Of a stretch of 64,000 bases of DNA, positions 18,490-27,098 are shown in pieces (within the stretch, counting starts at the first letter, position 1; each line of letters starts with the position of its first letter). The notes beneath the pieces are model-generated. The model was not told the origin of the DNA. It saw only the letters and a program-made list of their open reading frames with translations, and made no database searches. This DNA is from a virus. Location: the IMG/VR virus record IMGVR_UViG_3300025168_000032, positions 121,653 to 185,652 of that record. The stretch is one strand, 5' to 3'. Both the position numbers and the translations under genes were made by a program.

Positions 18490-18960
18490 ATGATTTTTAG
18501 TAAAGAACAGATTCGAGCGTTAAATGATTTAAATGTGTCTGGAAAAGGCGGCAAAGATAGAGAGATAGCAGAAGCTTTAGGACATCAACGAGTTTCGTCG
18601 AAATACTATGATGGTGTTGATGCCTATGGTCAAACTTGGGAATATAAAAAACAAACAAGTATGCAATTTCTTGACCCATATAAATTTTCCCAAATGATGG
18701 AAGAAGAAAAGCAAATCCCAATTTTATTTTTTAACCACGTTGAAGGCAAAATTGTATCAGTTCACAAAGCAACATATGAAGAGGTTATAAAGAAGATGGG
18801 GTATACCAAGGAAGGCTTGTCAATGTTAAACACCCTCTTCGAAAGACCAGAGTACTCCAACAGAACGCCACAGCCAAAAGCAGTATTGACTAAAAAAGAG
18901 ATTCTTTCTTTTGAAAAGGTATTGGACCTATTTGAAAATGGAGATAAAAATGAAAATTAA
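18490..18960 (+). CDS. Hypothetical protein, possible PD-(D/E)XK nuclease fold
   Basis: A 156-residue protein. YYDGVDAYGQTWEYKKQT gives an Asp strand followed by E-x-K (WEYKKQ), then IPILFFNHVEGKIVSVHK, the order seen in PD-(D/E)XK enzymes. The N-terminus (GKGGKDREIAEALGHQRV) could bind DNA. GGAGG precedes the ATG. The nuclease call is tentative. Confidence 0.5.
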   Translation: MIFSKEQIRALNDLNVSGKGGKDREIAEALGHQRVSSKYYDGVDAYGQTWEYKKQTSMQFLDPYKFSQMMEEEKQIPILFFNHVEGKIVSVHKATYEEVIKKMGYTKEGLSMLNTLFERPEYSNRTPQPKAVLTKKEILSFEKVLDLFENGDKNEN

Positions 18961-19381
18961 AATAAAAAAAGTAAGCCCTAACGCTATTATTCCAAAGTAT
19001 GCTAAAACTGGTGATGCTGCAATGGATTTAGTTGCAACCTCGATGGAAGTTGATCGTCATGGTAACCTCGTATACAAAACCGGCTTGGCTCTTGAGATTC
19101 CCGAAGGCTTTGTTGGTCTTCTTTTCCCGAGGAGTTCCGTATCTAAGACAAGCATGTCATTGGCTAATTCTGTCGGTGTCATCGACAGTGGGTATCGAGG
19201 TGAAATAATGTTGAAATACAAAGATATTGGTAGATCTTCGAACATTCAAGTGGTTTACAAAGCCGGAGACAGGGTAGGGCAATTAATGATAATTCCTCAT
19301 CCAAAAGTAGAGTTTATTGAAGTTAGCGAACTATCTAATAGTGATAGAGGAAGCGGTGGTTTTGGGAGTACTGGGCAATGA
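18950..19381 (+). CDS. dut: dUTP diphosphatase (dUTPase)
   Basis: This trimeric dUTPase hydrolyses dUTP to dUMP, keeping uracil out of DNA and feeding ThyX. It has 143 residues and all five motifs: GDAAMDL (1), PRSSVS (2), GVIDSGYRGE (3), RVGQLMI (4) and RGSGGFGSTG (5). ATG 18950 is preferred because GGAG lies six bases upstream. It overlaps the end of the previous gene by 11 nt and the next start by 4 nt. Confidence 0.95.
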   Translation: MKIKIKKVSPNAIIPKYAKTGDAAMDLVATSMEVDRHGNLVYKTGLALEIPEGFVGLLFPRSSVSKTSMSLANSVGVIDSGYRGEIMLKYKDIGRSSNIQVVYKAGDRVGQLMIIPHPKVEFIEVSELSNSDRGSGGFGSTGQ

Positions 19382-19665
19382 ACAGAAAACAACGTAGAGC
19401 GAGACAAAAAGCTATTAAGAAAGCGGGTGTAGCGGATACCGACTTTGACAAGCAGCTTGGCTTGTTTGACCTAATTCCAAAGGATTGTATGATTTGTCAT
19501 ACTGACTTCGACAAGTCAAACAAAAAAATGGTCTCGACTTGGAATGTTGTGGTGCGAGAAGAAGAAAAAAAAGTACGAATTTATTGTCCAACATGTTGGT
19601 CAAAGGCGCAGAATCTATTAAATGAGCTTGGGATCAACAACAATGAAGAACAAAACAAAGGATAA
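19378..19665 (+). CDS. Small zinc-ribbon-like protein
   Basis: A 95-residue protein has a basic N-terminus (MNRKQRRARQKAIKKAG) and two Cys pairs, CMIC and CPTC, about 30 residues apart, suggesting one structural zinc. A basic start of this type is common in small marine-phage proteins. ATGA overlap with dut. Confidence 0.6.
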   Translation: MNRKQRRARQKAIKKAGVADTDFDKQLGLFDLIPKDCMICHTDFDKSNKKMVSTWNVVVREEEKKVRIYCPTCWSKAQNLLNELGINNNEEQNKG

Positions 19666-19975
19666 AACTAAAAGATTAGTTTTCGATGACACAGATTACA
19701 GACACGCTCAGCTTAAGGTTAGACTTGATTACGATGGACTAACACAGGCTGAGTTTTTTCGTTCTTTCATAACTGGATATTTGCAAAAAGATCCTTTTGT
19801 TATGAAGTATATTAGTTCCTATAAAGAGGGCAAACGAATTCAGAGTAAAAGGAATATCAAAATAATAATGAAAGATCATGAAACTGCTGAGACGTTGATG
19901 TCGCAATTCGGCATTGAACAAGATGAATTAGAGCATATTTTTGATATGATAGCAAAAGAGCACCCTGATTTATAA
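19643..19975 (+). CDS. Hypothetical ribbon-helix-helix-like protein
   Basis: A 110-residue protein. LVFDDTDYRHAQLKVRLDYDGLTQAEFFRSFITGYL (about 10-45) reads as a strand plus two helices, as in ribbon-helix-helix DNA-binding proteins. The C-terminal half is helical and charged. ATG 19643 is chosen over 19622 to limit overlap with the zinc-ribbon gene. Neither start has a clear ribosome site. Confidence 0.5.
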   Translation: MKNKTKDKTKRLVFDDTDYRHAQLKVRLDYDGLTQAEFFRSFITGYLQKDPFVMKYISSYKEGKRIQSKRNIKIIMKDHETAETLMSQFGIEQDELEHIFDMIAKEHPDL

Positions 19976-20039
19976 TTTTGAGTGTTTTATCATTTTGGTG
20001 CCTATTTACTACTGAAAAACATTTTTAGGAGATTTATAA

Positions 20040-20624
20040 ATGGCTAAGAAAAAACTTTTAAACGAAGCAACCGTTAGGCGCTTCATGGGACTTGCTGGTA
20101 TGGAATCAAATCTGGTTTCAAATGCTATTAGCGAAATGTACAACTACAATGAAGAAGAAGAGGACATGGCTGATGAAGAAATGCCTCCCGCAGAACCAGA
20201 AATGGCTGCTGTCGAACCAATGGACGCTGCTCCTGAAGAGCCTGATATGGGTGATGAAATGGACGCAGAAATGGGTGAAGAAGGTGAGCTTAACATTGAT
20301 GAAGATGCAATCAAAATGGCAGTAAAAGCTTATGAAGATCTTGGCGAAGTTGTTGACATGCTTTCAAGTGCACTACCTGACGGCGAAATGGATATGGGCG
20401 ATGAAATGGACGCAGAAATGCCCGCTGAAGAGCCCGCAATGGACGCCGAAGAACCTGCAATGGATGATAAAGAAGAAGGTATGCTTGAGGGCGTTAATCT
20501 TGAACTTTCTGAAGACGAAGTGGTACAAGAAGTCGCTCGTCGTGTTGCTAAAAGAATTCTTCAAGCAAAAAAAGCCAAGGCCCAACTTGATGAAGCTCTC
20601 GGAAGAAAGTCTAGTCTAAAATAG
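20040..20624 (+). CDS. Acidic capsid-core/scaffold-like protein
   Basis: A 194-residue protein dominated by Glu/Asp/Met/Pro/Ala with imperfect repeats (GDEMDAEM at two sites, EEPAMDAEEPAMDD). A helical, basic C-terminus (VARRVAKRILQAKKAKAQL) follows. The N-terminus KKKLLNEATVRRFMGLAG contains an L-x-E site suitable for prohead protease. Acidic, low-complexity composition and early cleavage sites fit internal core or scaffold proteins. TAGGAG precedes the ATG, and CTATTTA lies at 20002-20008. Confidence 0.6.
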   Translation: MAKKKLLNEATVRRFMGLAGMESNLVSNAISEMYNYNEEEEDMADEEMPPAEPEMAAVEPMDAAPEEPDMGDEMDAEMGEEGELNIDEDAIKMAVKAYEDLGEVVDMLSSALPDGEMDMGDEMDAEMPAEEPAMDAEEPAMDDKEEGMLEGVNLELSEDEVVQEVARRVAKRILQAKKAKAQLDEALGRKSSLK

Positions 20625-20625
20625 T

Positions 20626-20654
20626 TTGACTTAGAATCAAAAACGTGTTATATT
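20626..20654 (+). promoter_or_regulatory. Sigma-70-like promoter
   Basis: TTGACT (20626-20631), 17 bp ending CGTGT, and TATATT (20649-20654). It begins right after the core-like gene and runs directly into a hairpin with a T run. Confidence 0.75.
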
Positions 20655-20657
20655 TAG

Positions 20658-20690
20658 AGGACGGGGGTTGGAACCGTCCTTTTTTATTTT
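20658..20690 (+). terminator. Hairpin plus T run at the start of the transcript
   Basis: AGGACGG (20658-20664) pairs with CCGTCCT (20674-20680), followed by TTTTTTATTTT. It fits an intrinsic terminator for the upstream gene. It also falls at about +1 of the 20626 promoter, so it would form the 5' end of that RNA or act as an attenuator. Confidence 0.7.
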
Positions 20691-20700
20691 TGGAGTGCCA

Positions 20701-21084
20701 ATGGACCAGATAATTTATATTACAATTTCATTTATAGTAGGAGTAGTTCTTACGAGGTTGTGGTATAGCATTGTGGGCCTTGGTTATACCTCCATCTTAA
20801 TGAAGCGTACAATCAATGACTGCTTATTAGTCATGGCTGACAACATACAATCGTCTCATGAATCTTGTGAGATCAAATATGCCGCTTTTAAAATCGCGGA
20901 GAGAGACGATAAATATATTGAATTTCAAAAAAAGATAGATAAACAACAACAAAGGACATTGCAAAAAACAATCATAAGGAACTTTATGAATTCAGTGCCC
21001 CAGAGTTATAACCACCTCGTTGAATTCCATGATTGGGACTCTGCAATGAAACACTTGACCGATCAACTTAAAAGGAGGATTTAA
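20701..21084 (+). CDS. Membrane-anchored hypothetical protein
   Basis: A 127-residue protein with one N-terminal transmembrane segment (about residues 5-27, IYITISFIVGVVLTRLWYSIVG) and a charged, helical cytoplasmic part rich in Gln/Lys. ATG 20701 follows TGGAG. The function is unknown. It precedes ClpP-2 and the endolysin, so a lysis or assembly role is possible. Confidence 0.65.
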   Translation: MDQIIYITISFIVGVVLTRLWYSIVGLGYTSILMKRTINDCLLVMADNIQSSHESCEIKYAAFKIAERDDKYIEFQKKIDKQQQRTLQKTIIRNFMNSVPQSYNHLVEFHDWDSAMKHLTDQLKRRI

Positions 21085-21698
21085 TGATGATTAAGATAAC
21101 AGATAAACCAAAGGACGAGGAAAAAGAAACGAAAGAAGACCTAATGGAACTCCTAGGCGCAGCACAACAACCAGAGATCAGAACGATTGCGATGTTTGGT
21201 GATGTAGATGAGGAAAAAGCAGGCGACTTATGTATGGGCTTGTTGATGCTTACAGACTTTAGTCCCAAAGAGCCTCCTTACGAACCAATAAAGATGTACC
21301 TTTCAACCTACGGTGGTTCTGCTGACGAAATGTTCTCCATTTATGATATGATGTCACTGTCTAAGACAAAGTGTGAGATTCACACAATTGGTCTTGGCAA
21401 GGTTATGTCGGCTGGGACACTATTGCTGGCTGCCGGTACCAAAGGTCAAAGGACTATCGGTCGACATTGCAGAGTTATGATCCACGCAGTAGCCGCAGGT
21501 TCTGCTGGTGAACTACATGATATTGAGAATGAAGTTAAGTCCATAAAGCACATTCAAGAACTATATATTAATGCTTTATCAAAGGAGACATGTATGACTA
21601 AGCGCACAATTCAGAAATTGCTGGATCGCAAGGTTAATGTTTATCTCACAGCGGAAGAAGCCGTAGAGTATGGTATCGCAGATACAATTATTAACTAA
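21084..21698 (+). CDS. ClpP-like protease (copy 2)
   Basis: A 204-residue ClpP-fold protein. Ser109 (VMSAGT) and His134 (VMIHAV) are kept, but the triad Asp is Asn185 (KVNVYLTA), unlike copy 1. It may have low activity, act as a partner subunit or use another acid. An acidic N-terminal extension (residues 7-24) is unusual. AAAGGAGG precedes ATG 21084/21087. Confidence 0.8.
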   Translation: MMIKITDKPKDEEKETKEDLMELLGAAQQPEIRTIAMFGDVDEEKAGDLCMGLLMLTDFSPKEPPYEPIKMYLSTYGGSADEMFSIYDMMSLSKTKCEIHTIGLGKVMSAGTLLLAAGTKGQRTIGRHCRVMIHAVAAGSAGELHDIENEVKSIKHIQELYINALSKETCMTKRTIQKLLDRKVNVYLTAEEAVEYGIADTIIN

Positions 21699-21709
21699 GA
21701 GGAATACAG

Positions 21710-22618
21710 ATGGATAAGATTTTTTATAATGAAGCGTCTGCTGTTAAACTTGGATGGACGCCTGAATGGTTTGGTGCTTACGAGTTTGATGAAGACTTGC
21801 TAAAGAAGATCAGGGCATTTCAGAGGAAATATCACTTAACAGCCGATGGTATGTGTGGCCCAACTACTTTTCGTAGAATCAACACAGTTCGAGAAGAACA
21901 GCTTGAGACTTTTGAACATAAAGAAATTCGAGAGGGCTCCTCAAATCACATTATTTACAACAATGATTATTTTCCAATTGACTGGCATAAAGTGGTACTA
22001 CCATTTAATGCCAATGGCTTAAAACTAACCAAAGGCTATAAGAAGGTGACCAAGCAGCGCAAGCCAAAGATGTTCGTTTCGCATTGGGACGTCTGTCTTA
22101 GCTCAAAGTCCTGCTTCAAGGTGCTTTCTCGACGTGGCCTTAGTGTTCACTTCGCCATCGACAACGATGGAACCATATTCCAGTTCATGGACATGAACCA
22201 TATAGCTTACCATGCTGGTGGTAAATTCAATACCACTTCGGTTGGAGTGGAGATCAGCAACGCATATTACCCAAAGTACCAAGACTGGTACAAACGTCAT
22301 GGCTTTGGAGAGCGCCCTTTAATTGAGGGGCAGAAGGTCCATGGTAAAAATATGAAACCCTTCACGGACTTTTATCCAGTTCAAAAGCAAGCACTCAAAG
22401 CTTTGATGAAAGCTGTCCATGGCGCAATGCCTTGGATTCCCTTGGAGTGCCCCGTTGACAGCAATGGCGAGACAAGTTACGCTCTCGATCCTGTTGCGTC
22501 TAAGAATAGATACAGTGGCTATGTCTCGCATTATCACCTTACAAGGCGGAAAATCGACTGTGCAGGTCTCGACCTAAAATCTATTTTGGAGGAAATTAAG
22601 AATGAAGATAACCAATGA
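21710..22618 (+). CDS. N-acetylmuramoyl-L-alanine amidase endolysin
   Basis: A 302-residue lysin. A peptidoglycan-binding domain (about 30-60, LLKKIRAFQRKYHLTADGMCGPTTF) precedes an Amidase_2 domain: FVSHWDVC, HFAIDNDGTIFQ, IAYHAGG, VGVEISNAYYP. The C-terminal VSHYHLTRRKIDCAGLDL supplies the late His and Asp/Cys. No signal peptide is present, so release would need a holin, a candidate being the gene at 25721. AGAGGA precedes the ATG. Confidence 0.88.
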   Translation: MDKIFYNEASAVKLGWTPEWFGAYEFDEDLLKKIRAFQRKYHLTADGMCGPTTFRRINTVREEQLETFEHKEIREGSSNHIIYNNDYFPIDWHKVVLPFNANGLKLTKGYKKVTKQRKPKMFVSHWDVCLSSKSCFKVLSRRGLSVHFAIDNDGTIFQFMDMNHIAYHAGGKFNTTSVGVEISNAYYPKYQDWYKRHGFGERPLIEGQKVHGKNMKPFTDFYPVQKQALKALMKAVHGAMPWIPLECPVDSNGETSYALDPVASKNRYSGYVSHYHLTRRKIDCAGLDLKSILEEIKNEDNQ

Positions 22619-23963
22619 TCTACTTGATAATCTGATTATAGAGCAGATAAGAGTCTTAGCCGAAGATTTGTCTTATAGCATTAAGAGTAATGATGGTCAA
22701 GAGTCTCAAGAATTTGAAGACTTACAATCGTTTGCACAGTATATTGTGGACCTAAGCGATGAAGAGACTTATACAATAAACACACCCCAGACAGATGGAG
22801 ACGTTCGAGGCTCTGGTGCAACAATTAAGAGCAAGTTTGCATTACCAAGCAAGAAGTCAAGCGATAATGGCGAGTCCAAAACGGGGTATCTTGGCGACAT
22901 TCCGATATCGCATTACCGAGATGATATGGTCAGACTACCAGAGATATACCTACAAGCATTCAAAAACGCTGGGTTTTCTTCTGGAACGCTTGCAGATAGG
23001 ATTGCACGGCTCAACAACATGCTTAGTGAATTTGGAACTGCTAAAAAGGAAAAATCTCCGGCTAAACCGTTGAACGAACAGTTTTCTCAAATATTGGTCG
23101 TGGAGTTTTTAGAAAGAGTAGTTTCACACGTTAGGGGTGGAGCAACCACAAGACTCAAAGAGGGCGGGTTCTTGTTTGAGTCATTTTTAGCTTTTATTCT
23201 GTCTGGAACTTTGCCTGTTGCCAATGATTCATACGAGGACATCATTGACAATAAACTTAACAATATATCCGTTAAGTTTATGTCCGAAAAATCATCCTTT
23301 TATCAAGCGTGGTCTACCGTTGCTGGCTATTTTAACAAAAACGAAAGCCCGATGTATCACATCTCAGCCTTGAAGGAAAGAGTCTCCAAGGCAGGAAGTC
23401 AGATTTCATTTTACATTAGCGAATTTACATATAAAGATTATTTAAATCTTGCAAGACAAATTGAGAACATGAACCCAGAAGCTGAAATGGCAGAAACTGA
23501 TAAAGCGATCTTTATTAAGGGTGGTGGTGTAAACTATTCTGTTAGTAATAAACAAGACAACGATACAAGATCAGCCGAAGTTAGCCTCAACGAGTATGAA
23601 ACTGGTAAAGAGCCAAGAATAACATTCAAAGATTATGGAAAGAATGTTGGTGGCACCTTATTTCTACCAAGCCAGATCAATATCCGAAAGAAATCCAAAA
23701 CCTTGATGGATAATTATAACGAAAACATCGATCTCCTATTTAGAGAGATTACAAACTTCAGAAAGCTTTCAAACATATTTTTCTCTGTCTCGGATGAGGA
23801 CACGACCAAAATTGCTGATAAGATAATAACCAGCTATGGACAAATCAAAACTGGGGTGAATCAGGGATTCAAACAAAGAGAGACAGAAAAGGAAATAAAT
23901 GAAAAAATTACTTATGAACTACTTGACAAACTTGTAAAAGAGGTTATATTAAAGGGTAAGTGA
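22602..23963 (+). CDS. Putative packaged protein with nuclease-like core
   Basis: A 453-residue protein that opens MKITNDLLDNLIIEQIRV, one of the recurrent leaders with an I-x-E site. Around residues 188-225 it shows GGFLFESFLAF, an acidic stretch and NISVKFM, a Glu...Asp...(S)xK order that could be a PD-(D/E)XK core. It overlaps the endolysin end by 17 nt. The nuclease idea is inference. It could equally be a structural protein. Confidence 0.55.
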   Translation: MKITNDLLDNLIIEQIRVLAEDLSYSIKSNDGQESQEFEDLQSFAQYIVDLSDEETYTINTPQTDGDVRGSGATIKSKFALPSKKSSDNGESKTGYLGDIPISHYRDDMVRLPEIYLQAFKNAGFSSGTLADRIARLNNMLSEFGTAKKEKSPAKPLNEQFSQILVVEFLERVVSHVRGGATTRLKEGGFLFESFLAFILSGTLPVANDSYEDIIDNKLNNISVKFMSEKSSFYQAWSTVAGYFNKNESPMYHISALKERVSKAGSQISFYISEFTYKDYLNLARQIENMNPEAEMAETDKAIFIKGGGVNYSVSNKQDNDTRSAEVSLNEYETGKEPRITFKDYGKNVGGTLFLPSQINIRKKSKTLMDNYNENIDLLFREITNFRKLSNIFFSVSDEDTTKIADKIITSYGQIKTGVNQGFKQRETEKEINEKITYELLDKLVKEVILKGK

Positions 23964-23970
23964 TTTTAAT

Positions 23971-24129
23971 ATGAATGATCCCAAAGAACAATGGTTGGCA
24001 GTTGACAGTATGATTAAGAAACTTAAACGTCTTAAGTACTGGCTAACTTCCCTTGATCCAGAAAAGAAACATATTATTAATGCTATAAACGAACTCGAAC
24101 AAGCAAAACAACTATTGGAGGAAAAATGA
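23971..24129 (+). CDS. Small helical protein upstream of groEL
   Basis: A 52-residue ORF, helical and charged (MIKKLKRLKYWLTSL, AINELEQAKQLLEEK). It overlaps the groEL ATG by 4 nt (ATGA), so it is probably translated with it. The function is unknown. Confidence 0.55.
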   Translation: MNDPKEQWLAVDSMIKKLKRLKYWLTSLDPEKKHIINAINELEQAKQLLEEK

Positions 24130-25691
24130 CGAAACATTATAGCAATGGGCAGGAGCTTAACACAAGGATTCTGTCTGGGATTAATAAACTGGCAGACAAC
24201 GTAGCTACGACTCTCGGACCAAAGGGTCGCAACGTAATACTATTCCATAAGGAGCAGGGTATCCCTGTTATTACAAAAGATGGAGTAACTGTTGCTAAGT
24301 TCGTGGGCTTTGAAGACCCGATGGAAAACGTTGGAGCACAGATTGTAAAACAAGCAGCAGAGCAGTCTGCTACAAAAGCTGGCGATGGTACTACAACTGC
24401 TACTGTCCTGACTAGAGCAATCTTACAGAGGGCCCAGAAGTACCTTATGGCTGGTGTTTCTCCAATCGAGATCAAGCGTGGGATGGATAATGCCACAAAT
24501 CTTATTGTTGACCGTTTGAGTGAAATGTCCACCCCGATTCGATCGGAGGAAGATATTCGGCACATTGCTACGATCTCAGCGAACAACGACAAATCAATAG
24601 GCACTTTGATAGCCACAGCGGTTGATTCAGCAGGTAAAGATGGTTCTGTTCTTGTTGAAGAAGCAAAATCAATCAACACATCCTTAGATTTGATTGAAGG
24701 TTTCCGTTTTGATTCTGGGTATCTATCTTCCACCTTTATCAACAACGAGAGATCAGGGACCATTGAGTATAATAGTCCCCTCATTCTAATCACAGACGAG
24801 AAGATCGAAACCATCGAGCAGATATTACCCACCCTTGAGCTTGCGTCAAGAGACAACAGTCCGTTGTTGATTGTTGCAGATGTAGAAGGCCAAGCCTTGG
24901 CTGCTGTTATCGCCAACGCGGTTCGCGGCACAATGAAAATAGTAGCGGTTAAACCACCCAGATATGGAGAAGAGAGAAGGAACATATTAAAAGACATGGC
25001 TTTGAAGACTGGCGCTACCTTTATAACAAGAGAGAGCGGGGTAGCCCTGAGACAGGTACAATTGCCCCACTTTGGTAATTGTAAATCGATATCTATCAAC
25101 AAAGGATGGAGTACCATTGTCGGTGCAAGTGGCCCAGAAGAAGAAACAGAAAACAGGATTGAAGCACTGAAAGCAGAGATCAAACAAACAGACGACATCA
25201 AGGCTTGCGAGAGAATCCAAGAACGGATTACTCGTCTTGCTTCTGGTGTGGCTGTGATTCGAGTTGGAGCGGCAACAGAGATTGAAATGATGGAAAAGAA
25301 ACACAGGATTGATGATGCTTTGGAGGCTGTAAGATCAGCACAGGAAGAAGGAATTGTCTCAGGTGGTGGCATAGCCTTGATTCGAGCAACACAAGATCTA
25401 CTTGTGCGAACGGAGTCCGAAGAACAGTCTATCGGTGCCAAGATCATTCTTGAGGCCATTGAAGAACCTCTGCGACAAATGGCTAAAAACGCTGGAAAAT
25501 CGCCTGATATTCTTGTTGCTAGGGTAAGGCAGTGCTCCTCGAATATGGGCTATAATTTCATGACTGACACCATTGTGAACATGCTTGAAGAGGGCATAGT
25601 AGATCCAGCTAAGGTGACTCGCTGCGCGTTGCAGAACGCTGTCTCAGTCGCATCCACTTTGATTACCACCAGTCATGCTATTGTATCTTAA
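24126..25691 (+). CDS. groEL: Chaperonin GroEL (Hsp60)
   Basis: A 521-residue phage-encoded chaperonin. TLGPKGRNV, KDGVTVAK and GDGTTTATVL with Asp87 at the same position as in E. coli, and EEGIVSGGGIAL, are all intact. It therefore looks ATP-competent. The usual Gly-Gly-Met C-terminal tail is missing and the protein is about 25 residues shorter than E. coli GroEL. It probably folds capsid proteins with the GroES-like partner encoded at 7593. TTGGAGG precedes the ATG. Confidence 0.97.
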   Translation: MTKHYSNGQELNTRILSGINKLADNVATTLGPKGRNVILFHKEQGIPVITKDGVTVAKFVGFEDPMENVGAQIVKQAAEQSATKAGDGTTTATVLTRAILQRAQKYLMAGVSPIEIKRGMDNATNLIVDRLSEMSTPIRSEEDIRHIATISANNDKSIGTLIATAVDSAGKDGSVLVEEAKSINTSLDLIEGFRFDSGYLSSTFINNERSGTIEYNSPLILITDEKIETIEQILPTLELASRDNSPLLIVADVEGQALAAVIANAVRGTMKIVAVKPPRYGEERRNILKDMALKTGATFITRESGVALRQVQLPHFGNCKSISINKGWSTIVGASGPEEETENRIEALKAEIKQTDDIKACERIQERITRLASGVAVIRVGAATEIEMMEKKHRIDDALEAVRSAQEEGIVSGGGIALIRATQDLLVRTESEEQSIGAKIILEAIEEPLRQMAKNAGKSPDILVARVRQCSSNMGYNFMTDTIVNMLEEGIVDPAKVTRCALQNAVSVASTLITTSHAIVS

Positions 25692-25720
25692 AAGTACTAT
25701 TTATAGCGGAGGTTCTTGTT

Positions 25721-25987
25721 ATGACTGAAGACCAAATAACAAAAATAACAACCGGTATTCTTGAAATCAAAAATGATATCGAAAGAATAGCGGAGAAGCA
25801 AGATGAAATGGTGAGAGATATGCGCGATGTAAAGACCGCGATTTACAACCCGGACTCGGGTTTGTATGCTAGATTGCGAGCGATAGAGCAATGGAAAGAG
25901 GCCCAAGCTAAAATACAATGGGGTGTTATTATGACAGTTTTTGGATTATTAACAACCACAATATACAAAATGATAATGAGTTCTTAA
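25721..25987 (+). CDS. Holin/XhlA-like membrane protein
   Basis: An 88-residue protein: a charged N-terminal coiled coil (TGILEIKNDIERIAEKQDE), then a C-terminal membrane helix (about 67-86, WGVIMTVFGLLTTTIYKMIM). This matches the haemolysin XhlA-type layout found with phage holins. GCGGAGG precedes the ATG. ACTATTTATA lies 24 bp upstream. Confidence 0.6.
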   Translation: MTEDQITKITTGILEIKNDIERIAEKQDEMVRDMRDVKTAIYNPDSGLYARLRAIEQWKEAQAKIQWGVIMTVFGLLTTTIYKMIMSS

Positions 25988-26000
25988 TTCAGGAGGTAAT

Positions 26001-26342
26001 ATGAAAGTAAGAATCAACCAAGCAGTGAATCTCGATGAGGTTCCTGAGAAATTAACAGACATGATGTCTGATATAAGAAAAGAAATTGGTAAAGTGTCGG
26101 AATTATCTATGGAGGCAGAGTCTGCCTCGGAAATAGTTTCTGGTTCAGTTTTAAAATACCAGCTAGTATTGGAGATGCTTTTAGAAATAAAGCGTCAAGT
26201 GTCGGATGTTGACCAAATGGTAGAAGATATGTCATCCATTCTTAATGGGTACGTAGGCATCCTTGAGCCAAAACCTTCTACCCCCGTACCCGCACCTGAG
26301 CCCATACCCGAGCATGTTATAAAAGAACCAGATGCTGACTAA
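26001..26342 (+). CDS. Coiled-coil hypothetical protein with Pro-rich tail
   Basis: A 113-residue helical protein, MKVRINQAVNLDEVPEKL at the start, ending in PKPSTPVPAPEPIPE. AGGAGG precedes the ATG. The long heptad-like middle suggests oligomerisation. No family was recognised. Confidence 0.65.
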   Translation: MKVRINQAVNLDEVPEKLTDMMSDIRKEIGKVSELSMEAESASEIVSGSVLKYQLVLEMLLEIKRQVSDVDQMVEDMSSILNGYVGILEPKPSTPVPAPEPIPEHVIKEPDAD

Positions 26343-26565
26343 GGGCGACCTTGTTAAGGTAAAACAGGACACTTTCATGTACCCTGCTACCTTAGAGCCA
26401 TGGTATATAACCAAGCTAAAAACACCACAATACGGCGTTGTTATAAAGCAAGAAAGCGAAACTGAGACTAAGGTTTTTGTGAACGAGCAAGCTTGGATCA
26501 TAAACAATAAATGTTTACAATTAGTGGGAGATTACAATGTTCATAAAGTTAAACAAAATAAATAA
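26332..26565 (+). CDS. VGDLV-family small protein
   Basis: A 77-residue protein, LTKGDLVKVKQDT start, then QYGVVIKQES and TKVFVNEQAWII. It overlaps both neighbours (11 and 29 nt), so translation is probably coupled. Confidence 0.6.
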   Translation: MLTKGDLVKVKQDTFMYPATLEPWYITKLKTPQYGVVIKQESETETKVFVNEQAWIINNKCLQLVGDYNVHKVKQNK

Positions 26566-26818
26566 GACACATTCTGGTGAATTTTATCTGTCAGAGGTAA
26601 GGATCAATCCAGCGAAAATACTCTTCATTTCTGAAAATGATCAAATTAAAGTGGCAATGATGGAAGGAAAAACCCAACTTGGCCTTAACTCTGTAGCTCG
26701 ATTTTCAGATTTGTCTTTTGCTTTCGATAGCGGCAGCGAGACTATAACGGTGGTAGGAGATCCGGCTCTGATAGAGGCCAAGATATTAAGTTCAAATAGA
26801 CAATTACTTAGGGGATAA
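26537..26818 (+). CDS. Small beta-rich hypothetical protein (FlbD-like?)
   Basis: A 93-residue protein. FIKLNKINKTHSGEFYLSEVRINPAKILFI and ETITVVGDPALIEAKI resemble small FlbD-type proteins in layout (short beta strands, then a helix). The similarity is weak and no function is proposed. GGGAG precedes the ATG. Confidence 0.5.
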   Translation: MFIKLNKINKTHSGEFYLSEVRINPAKILFISENDQIKVAMMEGKTQLGLNSVARFSDLSFAFDSGSETITVVGDPALIEAKILSSNRQLLRG

Positions 26819-26819
26819 C

Positions 26820-27098
26820 ATGAATCAATATTACAAAATTTATGCTTGGGCCGAATGTCCATATTGCATAAAAGCCAAAGAGTTGCTGGTCCGAAACAAC
26901 AAGCAGTTTATGTTTTGTTGCATTGATGATTCTAAAGAATTGCTAACACACATTAAAGAAAAGCACAACTGGATGACAGTCCCAATGATAATCAAACACA
27001 CAAGAGTAAGCTCAACGGAATGGACTGAGGAGTTTATAGGTGGGTTTTCGGATCTTACAAAGATCTTTGGAGGTAGTGATGAAGAAATTAATAGTTAA
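26820..27098 (+). CDS. Glutaredoxin
   Basis: A 92-residue thioredoxin-fold protein with the dithiol site C13-P-Y-C16, cis-Pro strand TVPMII and IGGFSDLTKIF. Glutaredoxins can re-reduce ribonucleotide reductase, so the partner may be the class II enzyme at 5011. It starts two bases after the previous stop. Confidence 0.9.
   Translation: MNQYYKIYAWAECPYCIKAKELLVRNNKQFMFCCIDDSKELLTHIKEKHNWMTVPMIIKHTRVSSTEWTEEFIGGFSDLTKIFGGSDEEINS

Noticed and set aside
24137-25459. 440-residue open frame on the minus strand
   Set aside because: It lies wholly inside groEL, has no ribosome site and is Ser/Ile-rich noise from the opposite strand.
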